Positions 21,771 through 34,590 of a DNA stretch of 64,000 nt are shown here, piece by piece. Within the stretch, counting starts at the first letter, position 1, and the number at the start of each line of letters is the position of its first letter. Source of the stretch: Hevea brasiliensis. Lineage: Eukaryota; Streptophyta; Magnoliopsida; Malpighiales; Euphorbiaceae. The notes beneath the pieces were generated by a model, which worked only from the letters and a program-made list of their open reading frames with translations, did not search any database and was not told where the DNA came from. Where the stretch lies: assembly GCF_030052815.1 (NCBI RefSeq), contig NW_026614703.1, positions 62,001 through 126,000 on the forward strand, in the 5' to 3' direction. The position numbers were made by a program, and so were the translations under genes.

Positions 21771-22680
21771 AAAAATTTTAATTTACCATCTTTTACATAA
21801 TAATTATTGAAAAGATCTCCACTCACATTTGTAAGAAATCACTCAATTATTTTTTAAATTAATTTCTCTTCTGTTTCCTAATTAATAAATAAAATTTCAC
21901 CTATTTTAAATAAAAAACTTCTCGACTAATTCTAAGTTGATTTCTTTTTCTTTCTTAATTAGAAAATTTCTCAACAATTCGTAACAGATTTCCTTTATTA
22001 ATAAATTTTATAAGTAGATGAGATTATATTATAAAAAAATATCTTATTTAATTTTTAAATTATTTTTTTTTACTTATATTAATGGAAAAAATTGATTTCC
22101 TGTATGCATAAGATTTATTATATATTATAATGGATCTAAAATTAATTTAAAATTTTAATCCTTCATTCTTAAAAGAAAATAAAACGTTATGCTTTATTTT
22201 ATTATCTATTTTACATTTCACATAATCATTGATAATATCATTTTCTTTTCTTCTTTATAATTTAGAATATACTATATTTAGTTAATATAAAAATAGGTCA
22301 TAAAAGTAAAATATTAAGTAATTAATTAAAAATAAAAAACATATTTTTAAATATGTTAATATGTATATAATAGAATAATTAAAATTAAATATAAAAAATA
22401 AATTATTAATTATGATACAAAGAATAAAAATTTAAATATATATATATAAAATACAATTTGACAAAATAAAATTCAAAAATATTATTTAATTTTATAATTT
22501 ATTGTTACTTTTGCTAAATATAAAATTTAAAGTTTATTCATTAAAATTATTTAGAGAATAAATTTAATTAATGTATATAAATTAACTTTAAAATATATTT
22601 AAATACATGTAAAATATAATTAAAAAAATTATATACACACACGCAGCAATCGAGTAGCTTTGAATAGCAATTAAAATAGG

Positions 22681-23160
22681 GTGGAATTTTTATTACACGT
22701 ACCTAAATTTTATCTTATATTTTATTTTTACCTTTTAAATTTAGTTTATTATTAAAAAATTTATGAATTTTAATTTTATTTCATAAAAATCTCTTTAACT
22801 TGTAATAGTAAGTTTTCATATTAAAAAAATCTTTTTAAATTATAGTTTAATATTTATAAATACAATTTTAATACTTTTCGGTGAATAATAAATCCTTATC
22901 TTTCCTAAAAATTAGATCATTGTGATAATATTTATAGTTTTTAATAGAAATGGCTTGTGTTTTTTTGAATGTAAGAGGAAAAAAGGAAAAAAAAAGTAAA
23001 TTTATTATTTTTTTTAACCTAAAAATTTACTATAATAAGTTAGAGAGAATTTTGAAAAATAAAACTAAAGTTCAGAATTTTTTAATAATAAATTAAAATT
23101 AAAGGATTAAAATAAAATACGAAACAAAATTTAGAGGCAAATTATAAAAATTACCTTGAA
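22681..23160. mobile_element. Foldback element 1 of the 22-27 kb cluster
   Basis: The left arm (about 22698-22820) and right arm (about 23015-23160) are inverted copies: for example tttattattaaaaaattt on the left against the complement of aattttttaataataaat on the right, and tctctttaacttgtaatag against the complement of ataagttagagagaattt. No coding capacity. Confidence 0.6.
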
Positions 23161-23612
23161 ATAGGGGTTGAATATTAAACAATATTTTTTTAACCCTGGG
23201 TTAAATAATTTTTTAAAAAATTCTTTTGGTTGAAAGGTTCCAAATTTGATGCGTTTCTATTATTATGATCTGCTGTTTATGTTCCAAAGTAAGCTGTTTG
23301 GCTTTCACTAATAGGACTCGTGGAGAATTTATTTATATTTTTTAGTGGGAGAAAATACTTTTAAATTCGATGAGTGATTATTTTTCATATCGTTTATGAA
23401 TTTTATTTCAGAATTATTTTTTTAATTGAGTGAAATTTTTATTCAAATTAAAATTAAGAGAATCAATTATATAAAGAGAAATAAATGTGATAAATTAGTC
23501 GAGTTAGCAAATTCAGTATATTTTGGTGTGCAAATTCTAAAATAGTTTATGGACTTATTTAATATATTTTTAAAATTTAAAGGATTTATTATCCATTAAG
23601 ATTTATTTGATT

Positions 23613-23968
23613 GAGGTTCCGTTTACTTCACAGAAACTAATTTGTATATAAAAAATATTTTTTAGAGAAAATATTTTTCAAAAGAATATTTTTTATGAAC
23701 ATATTTTTCGTTATTTAATTGTAATGTTAAATTAATAATATGTATTTATTTCATATATATATATATGTATGTGTATTTATATTTTAATAATATTATTAAA
23801 ATTTAGAAAATAAAAAATAATTTCTTTTTTTAAAAAATATAAGTAATTTTCTTTAAATAATTTAATTTTCTCTTCGATCAGAAAAATATTTTTCATTAAC
23901 CAATTTTCTTGAGTGTCTCAAATATCAAAACATGAGAAAAATATTTTTCATGAAACAAACGGACCCTT
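23613..23968. mobile_element. MITE-like element with terminal inverted repeats
   Basis: The left end aggttccgtttacttcacag and the right end, read on the minus strand (aagggtccgtttgtttcatg), form imperfect terminal inverted repeats, with matching aaaatattttt blocks just inside. About 355 bp, non-coding, no certain TSD. Confidence 0.6.
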
Positions 23969-24940
23969 AATTTTAAAATTCACTTAACTTATTTGATTTC
24001 TTTTTTAATTTAAAGAGTTTATTCAAATTCTGAAAAAGTTTAAAGGCCTATGACGCAAAGACTTAATTTTCACAATAAACAAATAGTAATAGCTATATGA
24101 ACTAATACACTAAAGAAGAAAGTCTAATAATACAAAAGATTAGAGATCTTCATTCACATTAGAATTAATAATCATAGTGTGAATGGTACAAAATTTTCTA
24201 ACAAAATGTCTTTTGTCAACTTGAAAAGTCTGCAAAGCTAACCCCACATTCAATCCAATCCCAACAATATTGTCCAAGTTATTCCAGAAATTGAATGACA
24301 TTGAAGGAATAAATTATTAATTATTTATCATATAATTTCAATATGTAATTATCCTAATTAATCTAGAATTTAGGTTAGTTGGCACTTTGATAGTCATTGA
24401 AAATGGGCGGTTTGGCTTGAAGTATGACAAGAGAAGATGTGAAATTTGGAAAGATGACAAACATGCAAAGCACAATCACTACCCAACAATATTCCAATCA
24501 CTTTCATGTTTCTGGATTTTTATTAGATTTTATTACTGTCATTTATTATTAATTATTGAGTGAAATTATTATAATATCTATCTTGTATAAAAATAAATTT
24601 AATAATTATTAAATTAAATATTTAAATATTAAAATTTATATATTCATTATATTCATTTTAATTAATTTTATATAAATTTTAATATAAATATTTAATTTAA
24701 CAGTTATAAAATTCATTTTCATATGAAATTTAGTTTAAAAAAAATATTCTTTCAGATTTATATAACTTTAATATCACTTAATTAAAATTTATTTATAAGT
24801 TAGTAATTTATTTATATATGTACTTTTGTGATATTTATTATATTTATGTTTATCTATTAATAAATTTGTAATTCAAATATTTGAGCTGCAGGCTCAACAT
24901 TGATTATAATAAACATCTAATAAATTTTAACAAATAAAAA

Positions 24941-25665
24941 AAGGTAAAAAGCCTATTTAGATATTTAAGTTATGTCAAATAGTCTTACAAATTTTAAAAT
25001 ATTTTGAGATTCAATTAAATCCTTCAACTTTTAAAATGATTAAATAAACCTTTAAGGGTAAATAAATCCTTTAATCTAAAAAAAATAATAAAAAATATAA
25101 TTTACCTTTAATGTAAATATAGTCAAGATCGTGTATAAATTTTCTTTTAGTACACGAGATCTTCACTAATAATTTTACAATAACTTTTCAATGATATCTT
25201 CTGCATTCTCAGAACAAATCGATAAGTTGCTTTTTATCAAATTATTGAAGAAATTTCTCTACATAAATTATAATGAAAATAATGAAACCGAAGAAAAGCT
25301 TATTGAATCATTTGATAAAAAGTAACTTATCAATTTACTTTATGATACAGTTGATATTTATTAGAATATTATAAATTAGATATAGAGGATTGCATTAGAA
25401 GATTTTCGTGCATGATATTAGCTGAATTTATTTTAGAGGTAATTTATAATTCAATCTTTTTTATTTATTTTTTAAAATTAAAGGTTTTATTTGTGTCCAA
25501 AATGATAAAAAGATTTATTTGATTCTTTTAAAATTTGAGAGATCTATTTAATATATTTTTTTTAAAATTTAAAGAATTTATTTGACTCTAAAATATTTTA
25601 AAAATTTATATAATTATGAACTATATTTTAAAAATTAAAATAGGCCTTTTATCGATTAAAAAAGG
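24941..25665. mobile_element. Large foldback element 2
   Basis: The outer arms (about 24941-25125 and 25440-25665) and an inner pair are both inverted. In the inner pair gataagttgctttttatcaa (from 25221) faces ttgataaaaagtaacttatc (from 25312). The whole unit is thus a decayed palindrome of about 725 bp centred near 25290. Confidence 0.6.
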
Positions 25666-26539
25666 TCATGGTTATACTTTTATGAATGGCAAAATTTTCA
25701 CCTTAAATAATAAGAAAAATAAGAGAAACAAATTAGATAAAATGAAAATAATATGTTTATTCTAATTTTTTTTAATATAAAATTAAAGGAGTGGCTGAAA
25801 TTATTAAATAAGTTGAGCGCGTTTACTACAACGTTGAAGTAGCAGTGGTTGACCCATTTTCCCAGGTGTGGAAGTTTCCAGGATACTTCCTGCGCTAGGA
25901 AGAACTTTGTGAATTCGGACTCCTATTTTATGTCACCGCGTTTTGGGGCCCAGTTGGATGTCCACACATTTATGTTTATGTCTAATTAAAATGAATTTTT
26001 TTTAATATATATTTGAATGGAATAATTTCATATGAGAGTTTTAAAATATAATTTTAGTTTAAATTATTTTAATAAAAATTCATTTATTTTGATTAATTAG
26101 ATTTGTAAACGAACCTTAATTGAATTTATAAACTAGTTATCAAATTCACATTTTAATTGGATAATTTTATTAATTTTAGTGATTATATATGTATTTATTA
26201 AATTAAAATGTTAAATAATATTTAAACTCAGATTTTTTTTTTAAATTTAAATATAAAATTAAAATATTTTAGAGCTGAAATATAATCTTAATTAGTTATT
26301 ATTATAGTCAAGAAAATTAAATACTAATGGTTCATTGTTAAAAGTCACATCGAATTTATTGGCATAATTTATATCCTACGGTGTCTTAAATAAATATAAT
26401 CAAGTCAGTTTTCAAGATTGTAAGCTTTTAAGTTGGAATTTTAATCAAAATTAATTACATAATAAAAAACTATATGCGTTTACTCATAACTTAATATTTA
26501 AATTTGGGCCATTCGAATCACAAGGTTCTAAATTTTTAA

Positions 26540-26803
26540 ATAAATTTTTCATGTCTAAACTTCATTCATCATAAATTTAAGATATAAAATATATGATGTA
26601 ATTTACCTATTAAAAATATAAATTTTATATATTTTTACTTAGATCTATGATGAATTCAGAAAATTATTACTTAGATTTGATTTACAATGAATGCAAGATA
26701 TAAACATATAAATTCTATATATTTAATAAATGAATCTCACGATATATCTTGTATGTTAAATTTATAATAAATCAAGTTTGAATAAGAAAAATTCATTAAA
26801 TAG
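26540..26803. mobile_element. Foldback element 3
   Basis: A block with cataaatttaagatataaa on the left faces the complement of tgttaaatttataataaat on the right, and aatttttcatgtctaaac faces the complement of gtttgaataagaaaaatt. Almost no spacer separates the arms. Non-coding. Confidence 0.55.
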
Positions 26804-27757
26804 GACTTCTTAATAACACTAAAACCTATAGTAAAATACAAGAGTATGAAGAGATAAGCTTGTTTATGCAATAAAATTATTATTTTAAAAAATAGTTTAT
26901 ATTATTGCTTTCTATTTAAACTTACTATTTTTTAAGAATAAAGGTAAAATCTATCCATTATATTTATATGCAAATTAAGTTTTGTATTTAATTCAATTTA
27001 GTCATGAAATAATAATCGTCAATAATAAAAAATAATTTTATATTTTAACATAATTAAAAATTTTCACTATATCAAAAAAAAAAATAAAATTAGAATAATA
27101 AAATAGTAATTTATCATGCTTTTAATAATAAAAATTTCATGTTTTTAATATAAAAAATTACTTTTACCATTTCAAAATTTTAGAAATAAATTAAATAATA
27201 ATTTTTCATATTTTTGAATACTGCAAAAATTATTTATCATATTTTTAAAATAATGAAAATGTTCAATTTTTCCTTCTTTACATAGAAATATTTTTGAAAA
27301 TATGAAAATTATTATTAATTTTTAAGAATATGAAAACAATTATTTATTTTGTTTCACCATAAATCTTAATTGAATTTGAAACTGCAAATTGTCCTAAATT
27401 GACCCATACCTACAAGAAAAACCAGATTTAGGCAAGAATTTTCCATTAAGCTCTTAGCAATTCGCCATCAGCCAGCTATTAACAACGATTGTTAGCCATC
27501 AATTATGACCAAAAGCTAAAAACATGCCCACAGAGACGCACAATAGCTATTCAATCAACTGGCGGCTTCCAATGAAAACTTAAGTATCATCTTCTTGATC
27601 TCTAATATTTAATCTAATCATTTTTACTTTCCAAAGTATTTCTCCTTCTGTTTTCTTTTTAAAGTACTATTTTACAAGCAATACTAGAACAAGATATGCA
27701 AATTAAAGATCTTGATGCTGGCTGTTTATGTTTGATCAATTTCCTCATGGTCCACTA

Positions 27758-28104
27758 TCATGTTCCATGCTTTTGACAGTGGTGATACGTAACTTGTACA
27801 AGCTCATCATAAATTTCGCTATGAACTCTGCAAAGGGAAACAAAGATGAACTTTAATTTATGAAAAGAAGATGGGAATCTCTGTAATTATTGATGCATAT
27901 GTTTTCACAGGCATCTAATATTATTTCATGGTATTTTACCTTTAATGTTCTTATATTTCCAAAATTTCTGTTTTGAAGAATCACTAGGCCTTTTACCACC
28001 TTCTAACAGCAGTTTATCTCCTAAACTGTGATCCTTATACAATTTATCAAGTTGCTGCTGGCAGAAGATATGCAAATTGCATTTCAGTTCTTCAACCAGG
28101 GTCT
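27758..28104 (-). CDS. Two 3'-terminal exons of an unrecognised host gene
   Basis: On the minus strand an exon (about 28104-27940) reads IQTLVEELKCNLHIFCQQQ and onward through KQKFWKYKNIK. It ends in AAAG followed by a GT donor (27939). A 112-base AT-rich intron ends in a pyrimidine stretch and two close AG acceptors (27828 and 27826). Using the second keeps a protein-like frame (HSEIYDELVQVTYHHCQKHG) to a TGA at 27760-27758. The first acceptor gives a less convincing tail. The upstream side of the exon meets the RTE LINE exactly where a 3' splice site (…TCTAATAGATTCAG, complement of 39299-39312) lies on the far side of the insertion. I do not recognise the protein. It could be a disrupted gene or a gene tolerating a very large intron. 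Confidence 0.42.
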
Positions 28105-28804
28105 GTATCATCTATCTCTCCCAATCAATTTGGTTTCATGCCCCGTCGTTCAACTATGGAAGCGATCTTTCTCATTAGAAGCTTGATAGAGAAATATAGA
28201 GATGTGAAGAAAGATCTACACATGGTTTTTATTGATTTGGAGAAGGCTTATGATAGTGTTCCAAGAGATGTCTTATGGAATGTGTTAGAACAAAAGAAGG
28301 TATCTATTAGGTACATACAAGTGTTGAAAGATATGTATGAAGGAGCAACTACTATTGTGCTCACAGTGAGAGGGGAAACAAGAGATTTTTCGATCTCAAT
28401 TGGATTACACCAAGGATCAGCCATAAGCCCTTACCTTTTTACATTAGTTTTAGATGAATTAACGAAATATATACAAGAGAGTATTTCTTGGTGCATGATG
28501 TTTGCGGATGATATTGTTCTGATAGATGAGACACGAGAAGGAGTCAATAGAAAGCTAGAGTTTTGGAGAAGTACTCTAGAGTCAAAGGGTTTTAAGTTAA
28601 GTAGAATGAAGACAGAATACATGCATTGCAAGTTCAGTGAAGGCCAAACTGGTGATAGGAAAGGAGTTAGTTTGAATGGAGTGGTACTGTCCCAAAGTAA
28701 TCACTTTAAATATCTAGGCTCAGTCCTTCAAGTAGATGGGGGATGTGAGGAGGATGTTAGTCATAGGATTAAAGCCGGATGGTTGAAGTGGAGACGTGCC
28801 ATGG
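28105..28804 (+). pseudogene. RTE-type LINE, part 1 (reverse transcriptase)
   Basis: Coding begins without a proper start (5' truncation near 28105) at NQFGFMPRRSTMEAIFLIR, the standard plant RTE/LINE RT block. It then shows FIDLEKAYDSV (motif A), GLHQGSAISPYLF (motif B) and MMFADDIVLI (motif C, FADD intact), followed by the FKYLGSVLQ and DVSHRIKAGWLKWR blocks of the thumb. The frame is open right up to the Copia insertion at 28805 and continues in register at 38783 beyond it. It lacks the N-terminal endonuclease, so it is an incomplete copy. Confidence 0.9.
28800..28804 (+). repeat. TSD CATGG (left)
   Basis: CATGG directly before the Copia 5' LTR and again at 38783-38787. Confidence 0.95.
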
Positions 28805-30902
28805 TGTTAGTAGTATGCCCTAAAGCATATCATTTAGTATGTATCTTGTACATATTTTTAATAATAAAAGGCATTTCCACTTTTCCGTTTACATAATATA
28901 TTTATGTGTAATAGAAAAGGTCCATTGATATTTTGTTAGAAATATTATTCTTAAGTTGTTAAGAATATGAGTGACAATATTTCTAGCACAAAGTATCATA
29001 AATAGGTTCACAATCGAGGATACTTCATAATAAGGACATGACTTATCCAGAAAGATTGTATTCATGTTTGTTCCCAAGTTATTTATATGAGATATAAATA
29101 AGATGGAATGGTGAGTCTCATGCCATATAACAAACTTGATAGGCACTTATAAATGATAAGTAGGCCGAACCAGTGACACTTATGACAAGCACATGGAGTT
29201 TACTCTTGTCAATGTTTTGTCATAAATCATATCAGTGCATATAATCTTTAGACCGAGATAGCAGATTATCTTGTATATAGGTAGTTTGAGTTTGATATCG
29301 CTTTCATACTTGTACTATGTATAGGTATATGGGCATGTGTTGGCTCTGCTAGTTATATATGGAGGTAGGTGTTGATCAAGAAGGAATCTGTTCCTCTAAG
29401 TAAATAGAGATAAAATCCTATGTTCATTTAATTGTTCTTGATGTTTCAAGTTCTGGCAGACAGATAGATTTATTCGTAAAATAGTTTCGATGAGAAAAAT
29501 CTTTTAATTAAGAACTGGAATTAAAAGAGAACATAATATTCATAGCAAATGGAGTTTGACATAAACCATGACTCTAGCTTGAGTTGGGATTTTGTAATGA
29601 GAGATTCTAGTGCATGGTAACATATGATTATAGGTTCATTTAAGGTAAATCTTATTACTAATTGGGTGGCCATGGCATGCTATGCTAGGTGTTAACCATG
29701 GTCTATGAGGTTCATAAAATGATTTAGAGAAATCATTTATGGTAAGAAAGAGTTCTGATGATATTAAGAGTTGATATCATGTCTCATTGCCAATTAGTGA
29801 TGAGCCTAGTAAGTCACACACATACACAAGTTATCACCTATTTAAATATGATTTAATTAATTAATTAAAGAGTTTAATTGATTAATTAAATAGGTTTGGT
29901 TTGCAATTAAATTGCAAAGTCCCTAGCATGACTTGAAACCAAATCTAGATTATTGGATGTGTAGTCTAAATTAAAATTATACTTAAAGTGTTTAAATATG
30001 AATTTAATTGATGAGAAATTAATTAATAGAGATTAATTAATTAATTTATATTTGTTATAAATTAATTAGAAGAAGAAAATAATTATTTTGGGTTAAGAAC
30101 TCAAAATTAAGACACAGGGGCATTTTGGTCATTTCATAGTGTGACACGTAGCACCATGAGATGGTGACACATGGCATAACACATAAGCTTGCCAAATGTT
30201 TTTTAATCATATAAGATGATTAAAATCAAGATTAAATATAGGTTTGACACTTGGCACAATGTGATTGGGTCACTTAAACCTAGAGCTAATCAAAAGGTGA
30301 CATGTGGCTAGGGTTTAATGTGTTAACCTAGCTATTTAAGTGTGGTTATGAAAAGAAAATATAACCAGCAGCCTCCTCTCTCAATTTTCACGCCACTTTG
30401 AGCCTCTCCAGCTATTTCTCTTCATCTCTCATCAATTCAAAGAGATTAGCCATCAATCTCTTGAATTAAGAACACTAGAAATTGTTTCTAGTGTCCTGTT
30501 TACATCTTTAATCTCTTAAAAGGTAGAACTTGATTTTCTAATTAATAGAAAAAGCTTTAGAAGCTATTCAAGGGCTGCCATAGGTGTTCTTGGTGTGGAC
30601 AAGCTAGAGGGACAACATCTGGTGTCCTGAAGACGAATCTCAAAGGCGCAGACACTGCAAAGACATCAAGAGGTTAGTGTAATCGTTCTTGATTTAATCT
30701 AGGGTTCTAAAATTAATCTGATTAATTTTAAAATCTTAAATGGCAAATACAGATCCAAAAACATATTAAAAGAGTTTTAATATGTTGTTTATCATTGAAA
30801 TCAAATAGATAAAAATAAATCTTGCATGGTGCATGTGACCCTAGGTGAAAATTTTTGAATTCAATGGTATAATCTTGTGTTTTTCACGCTTCCGTTCCTT
30901 CA
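28805..30902 (+). repeat. Copia 5' LTR
   Basis: Starts TGTTAG, ends CTTCA, and is paired with 36679-38782. Confidence 0.95.
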
Positions 30903-30904
30903 AT

Positions 30905-30916
30905 TGGTATCAGAGC
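30905..30916 (+). promoter_or_regulatory. Copia primer binding site
   Basis: TGGTATCAGAGC, complementary to plant initiator tRNA-Met, begins two bases after the 5' LTR. Confidence 0.93.
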
Positions 30917-31162
30917 CACTATATTTGCCATTTAGATTGTTGATTATATAATTTAATTGTGTGTTTGATCATGAGATCAAGAGCTTCATTGCTGGTTGGA
31001 TCATGAGGTGTGGCGTCACACATGGTGAAGCCACCATTGGTGGCGGCAACAATGGTTCCTTGGGTGGTTCAAGGTTTGGCTTTTAATTCTGCAATTGTTG
31101 TATGGTCTAAGGCCTATTTTTTGACTAATTAAAGTGTTTAATTAGTTGTTTTAATCACACAA

Positions 31163-31510
31163 TTAAATTATGATTCAAATCAGATTTTTAAAAATTGTTT
31201 GAATGTGATTCAAATCTGAATTTTAAAAGTTGTTTGAATGTGATTCAAATCTGAATTTTTAAAATTGTTTGAACCATATTTAAATCTGATTTTTTAAAAT
31301 TGATTCAATAAAATTCATATCTGATTTTTTTAAAAATATTTGAATGTGATTCAAATCTGTTTTTTTAAAAAAATGTTTGAATGTGATTCAAATCTGAATT
31401 TTTGAAGTTGTTTGAATGTGATTCAAATCTGAATTTTTAAATTTGTTTGAATGAGATTCAAATCTGAATTTTTAAATTTATTTGAATCATATTCAAATCT
31501 GGATTTTTAA
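31163..31510 (+). repeat. 35-bp hairpin-bearing tandem array in the Copia leader
   Basis: About nine to ten units with a period of 35-37 bp. Units start near 31198, 31233, 31268, 31303, 31339, 31376, 31411, 31446 and 31481, with a degenerate one before. The best-kept units contain TTTGAATGTGATTCAAA, a perfect 7-bp inverted repeat around a GTG loop, followed by TCTGAATTTTT. It lies in the untranslated leader between the primer site and gag. Confidence 0.85.
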
Positions 31511-32271
31511 GTTGAATATGAGATATTTAATTTAATTTAAGTATGTATGTTTTATTTAATTGTTAAATAGTAATATGCATGATGGATGATCATGGACTAT
31601 AAAAGACCAATGTGATTGGATTTATTTCTTTTATGTTTCTTTGGGATTGTAAATTAATTAATTTATTTTAATTTATTTTGGGCATGTATTATTAAGTTTG
31701 TAATATTTTTGGGTTGTAATTTCATTTATTTAAGTTCTTGTAAATTCGCCTTGGTATGCCAAGGATTACTATGTAATATTGGATTGCAAGAAGTTCAAGA
31801 AGGTCAAGAGCATTGGTGGGACCAGTGGGAGGAATTCAATATCAAGTGTTGATTATGTACTCCTTCAGCAACTCTTGTAAAATGAATGAATGAAATGCAC
31901 CTAGGAATGCCCTGATTCAATTCTTGGTGGCTCGATTGAATCCCTTAGAAAGTCCATGATCATACCATATTTCGCTTATCCATGAATGCATGAGATGTAT
32001 GGGAATGTATGCAATTATATGATATATGCATGCTAAATGGATAATGTGCAAAGTGAGACCTTAATAGTAATTAGGATGGCTATAAAATCTTCCAAACAAA
32101 TGATTAAGTTGGAAATGGTATAATTAAAGTAATTATAACATAAGCCCTCCATTGGGGCAATTATTTTAAGAAATTTTAAAATAGTTGCATGAGATGCAAT
32201 TAATTTAAGAGATTTTCTTAAGAATAATTGTTAAGCATGAGATGTTGTAAATATGTAAATGGTTTGGTGGC

Positions 32272-32485
32272 CAATATTGGATGTACCTGAGGACATTAAA
32301 ATTATTTGCATAATTACTGGCTCAATGGGATCAACTTAACTAATGCAAGATAAGTCAATAATGGATGTACCTGAGATTTTGAGTATTAGGGGCTAGGTAA
32401 AGGATTGAACCTCACATGAGATGTGATGGGCAAGGAGTTGCTCACTTATAGTTTATTGTAATTCCAATAATGGATGTACCTGAGG
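32272..32485 (+). repeat. Three spaced copies of a leader motif
   Basis: The string tggatgtacctgag, preceded by caata or caatat, occurs at about 32272, 32355 and 32463 in the Copia leader, 80-110 bases apart, shortly before gag. Confidence 0.7.
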
Positions 32486-32686
32486 ATGATCAATAGAATT
32501 ATAAGAATTCAATCACCCACTAGAAATCCATCCAACTAGGATTTTCGTTTTCTACTTTGGAAGTATAGGATTCGCTAAGTTAGTGGGAGGACCAATTTGA
32601 TTAAAAGACCATAATCATTTTGGTTAATTACATGATACATTTACTAATTAATCTGGTTATTTTTTGCAGTTAATTTTCTGATAAAA

Positions 32687-33490
32687 ATGAGCACAAAACA
32701 ACCACCACCATATATTCTTGCAAAGATACTTAATCGCAATAGGTTGACAGGACCTAATCTCTATGATTGGCTAAAAAATTTGAAACTTGTCCTGAACCTT
32801 GAACATATAGGATATGTTCTAGACTCAAATGTTCCTGGTCCCTTACCTCCAGAGGCCACACAAGAGGAACATGAAACTTTGGATAAGTGGAAGGAGCATA
32901 ATATGAGAGCTAAGTGTTACATGCTTGCTTCCATGAGTAATGAGTTACAGAAGCAGCATGGAAACATACAGAGTGCAAGAGAGATCCTCCTTCACCTACA
33001 AGAGTTGTATGGTGAGCACAGCAGAAATGCTAGGTATGAGATATCTAGGCAGCTATTCCGCATGAGGATGTCTGAGGGACAGAATGTTGGAGATCATGTC
33101 TACAAGATGATTCGGCTGATTGAGCAGTTGGAACATCTTGACTTCCACATGCATTTCCAACTACTAACGGATTTGATCCTTCAGTCCCTTCCTGAGTCTT
33201 TTGGGAAATTTGTGACAAATTTTCATATGACTAAACAGGAATGCACCTTAGCTGAATTACTCAACATGCTGGTTATTGCCCAAAAGAATATGCCAGGCAA
33301 TAAAGGAAAAGAGGTAGCTTTGGTTGCATCTTCTTCTGCTGGAAAGTCCAACAAGAAGAAGGGCAATAAGAAAAAGAAACCTCAGATTCCTGGTCCTTCC
33401 AAGAAAATAGCTAAACAAAAAGGGAAGACTAAAGCTGATGAAAGGCAAAGGAAAGTGTTTCCACTGCCAAAAGGATGGGCACTGGAATAG
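32687..33490 (+). pseudogene. Copia gag
   Basis: An ATG-started frame of 267 residues carries the Copia gag core: YDWLKNLKLVLNLEHIGYVL, then KCYMLASMSNELQ, REILLHLQELYG and the ISRQLFRMRMSEG block. A lysine-rich tail follows. The frame slips by one base near 33440, so the CCHC zinc knuckle (33456-33497, C-x2-C-x4-H-x4-C) is in the next frame. Gag would form the particle that packages element RNA. The start codon is chosen because the core motif follows after about 25 residues, as in related elements. Confidence 0.9.
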
Positions 33491-33497
33491 GAACTGC

Positions 33498-34590
33498 CCA
33501 GAGTATCTTGCTTCTCTGAAGGACAAGAAGGATACACCTTCGGAAGGTATGTCCATATCTTGTTATTTAGATTCTGATGATACTCATAGTTCATCTACTT
33601 GGGTTTTAAATCATCGTGCGCTTCACATTTCTAATGATATGCAGAACTAGCAAACAATGGCGACTTGCGTTATCAAGATATTAGAGTCCGGATTGGCAAT
33701 GGCTCAATCATGAAGCTTTAGCCATAGGATCTAAATCTTTTTACATGTTTGGACATGTTTTGTGTTTGGATAATATTTTATATGTACCTGATGCTTTTAA
33801 GAACATCATTTCTATATCTAGTTTGACTAGAAATGGCTAAGAATTTCAGTTCACAGATGATGTTTGCAATATTTATTTTGGAAATAAATATGTTGGTTCG
33901 GGTTATATGAATGATGGTCTTTATTATTTGGATAATAATAATGAACACAAATTGAATGCAAGTGATCTAAAAGAATACAATGCCATGGTGAAAACCAACT
34001 CAAGTTCAAAATATATTTGGCACTTAAGGTTATGTCATGTTGTAGAAGATAGGATTGCAAAATTGGAGAAAATGGGGATTCTATCCTCATTGGGCTCTGA
34101 GCCTACTCCAACTTGTGAATCTTGCCTTCAAGGCAAAATGACTAGATCACCATTTGTTGGACAAGGGCTAAGAGCTGAAAATATTTTGGAACTAATACAT
34201 AGTGATGTATGTGGTCCGTTTAAAGAAATGGTTAGAGGGGGCTTTCATTATTTTATTACCTTTACTGATAATAAATCAAGGTTTGGGTATTTGTATTTGA
34301 TGAAATACAAGCATGAATCCTTTGAAAAGTTCAAAGAATTTAAATCTGAAGTAGAAAATCAAACAGGAAAAAATATTGAAGCTCTTCGATCAGATCGTGG
34401 AGGTGAATATTTGAGTACTGAATTTGATGAATACTTGAGAGAGCATGGCATTGTTTCTCAGCTGACTCCTCCAGGAACGCCACAGCTGAATGGTGTATCT
34501 GAAAGGAGAAATCGTACCCTATTGGATATGGTACATAATATGATGAGCTACACTGATATGCCAATCTCTTTTTTTGGGGATTTGCATTAG
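33498..34590 (+). pseudogene. Copia protease remnant, GAG-pre-integrase and integrase
   Basis: After the zinc knuckle the protease region (about 33540-33850) is reduced and crossed by several stops; SSSTWVLNHRALHISNDM is recognisable but DSG/DTG is lost. From 33907 a 227-residue open stretch gives the zinc-binding HLRLCH...CESC module, then the integrase core with HSDVCGPF, FTDNKSRFG, LRSDRGGEY and LNGVSERRNR. This keeps the D, D and E of the catalytic triad. The frame breaks at 34590 (a one-base slip), and the C-terminal integrase part continues in another frame to about 34943. Confidence 0.88.

Larger units (their letters stand above)
21771..27757. other. AT-rich gene-free region with inverted-repeat elements
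   Basis: Nearly 6 kb of very AT-rich DNA has no coding or RNA gene I can support. It contains four structures, listed separately, at about 22.68-23.16, 23.61-23.97, 24.94-25.67 and 26.54-26.80 kb. Confidence 0.6.

Noticed and set aside
25840..25970. A locally GC-richer patch in the AT-rich spacer
   Set aside because: No open frame, RNA structure or repeat match could be supported.
28889..29146. An 85-residue minus-strand open frame found twice, identically (also 36763-37020)
   Set aside because: Both copies lie in the two LTRs of one Copia element; identity reflects LTR duplication, not selection for a protein.
31163..31510. CRISPR-like array
   Set aside because: Units are contiguous at 35 bp without unique spacers, and the context is a plant retrotransposon leader.
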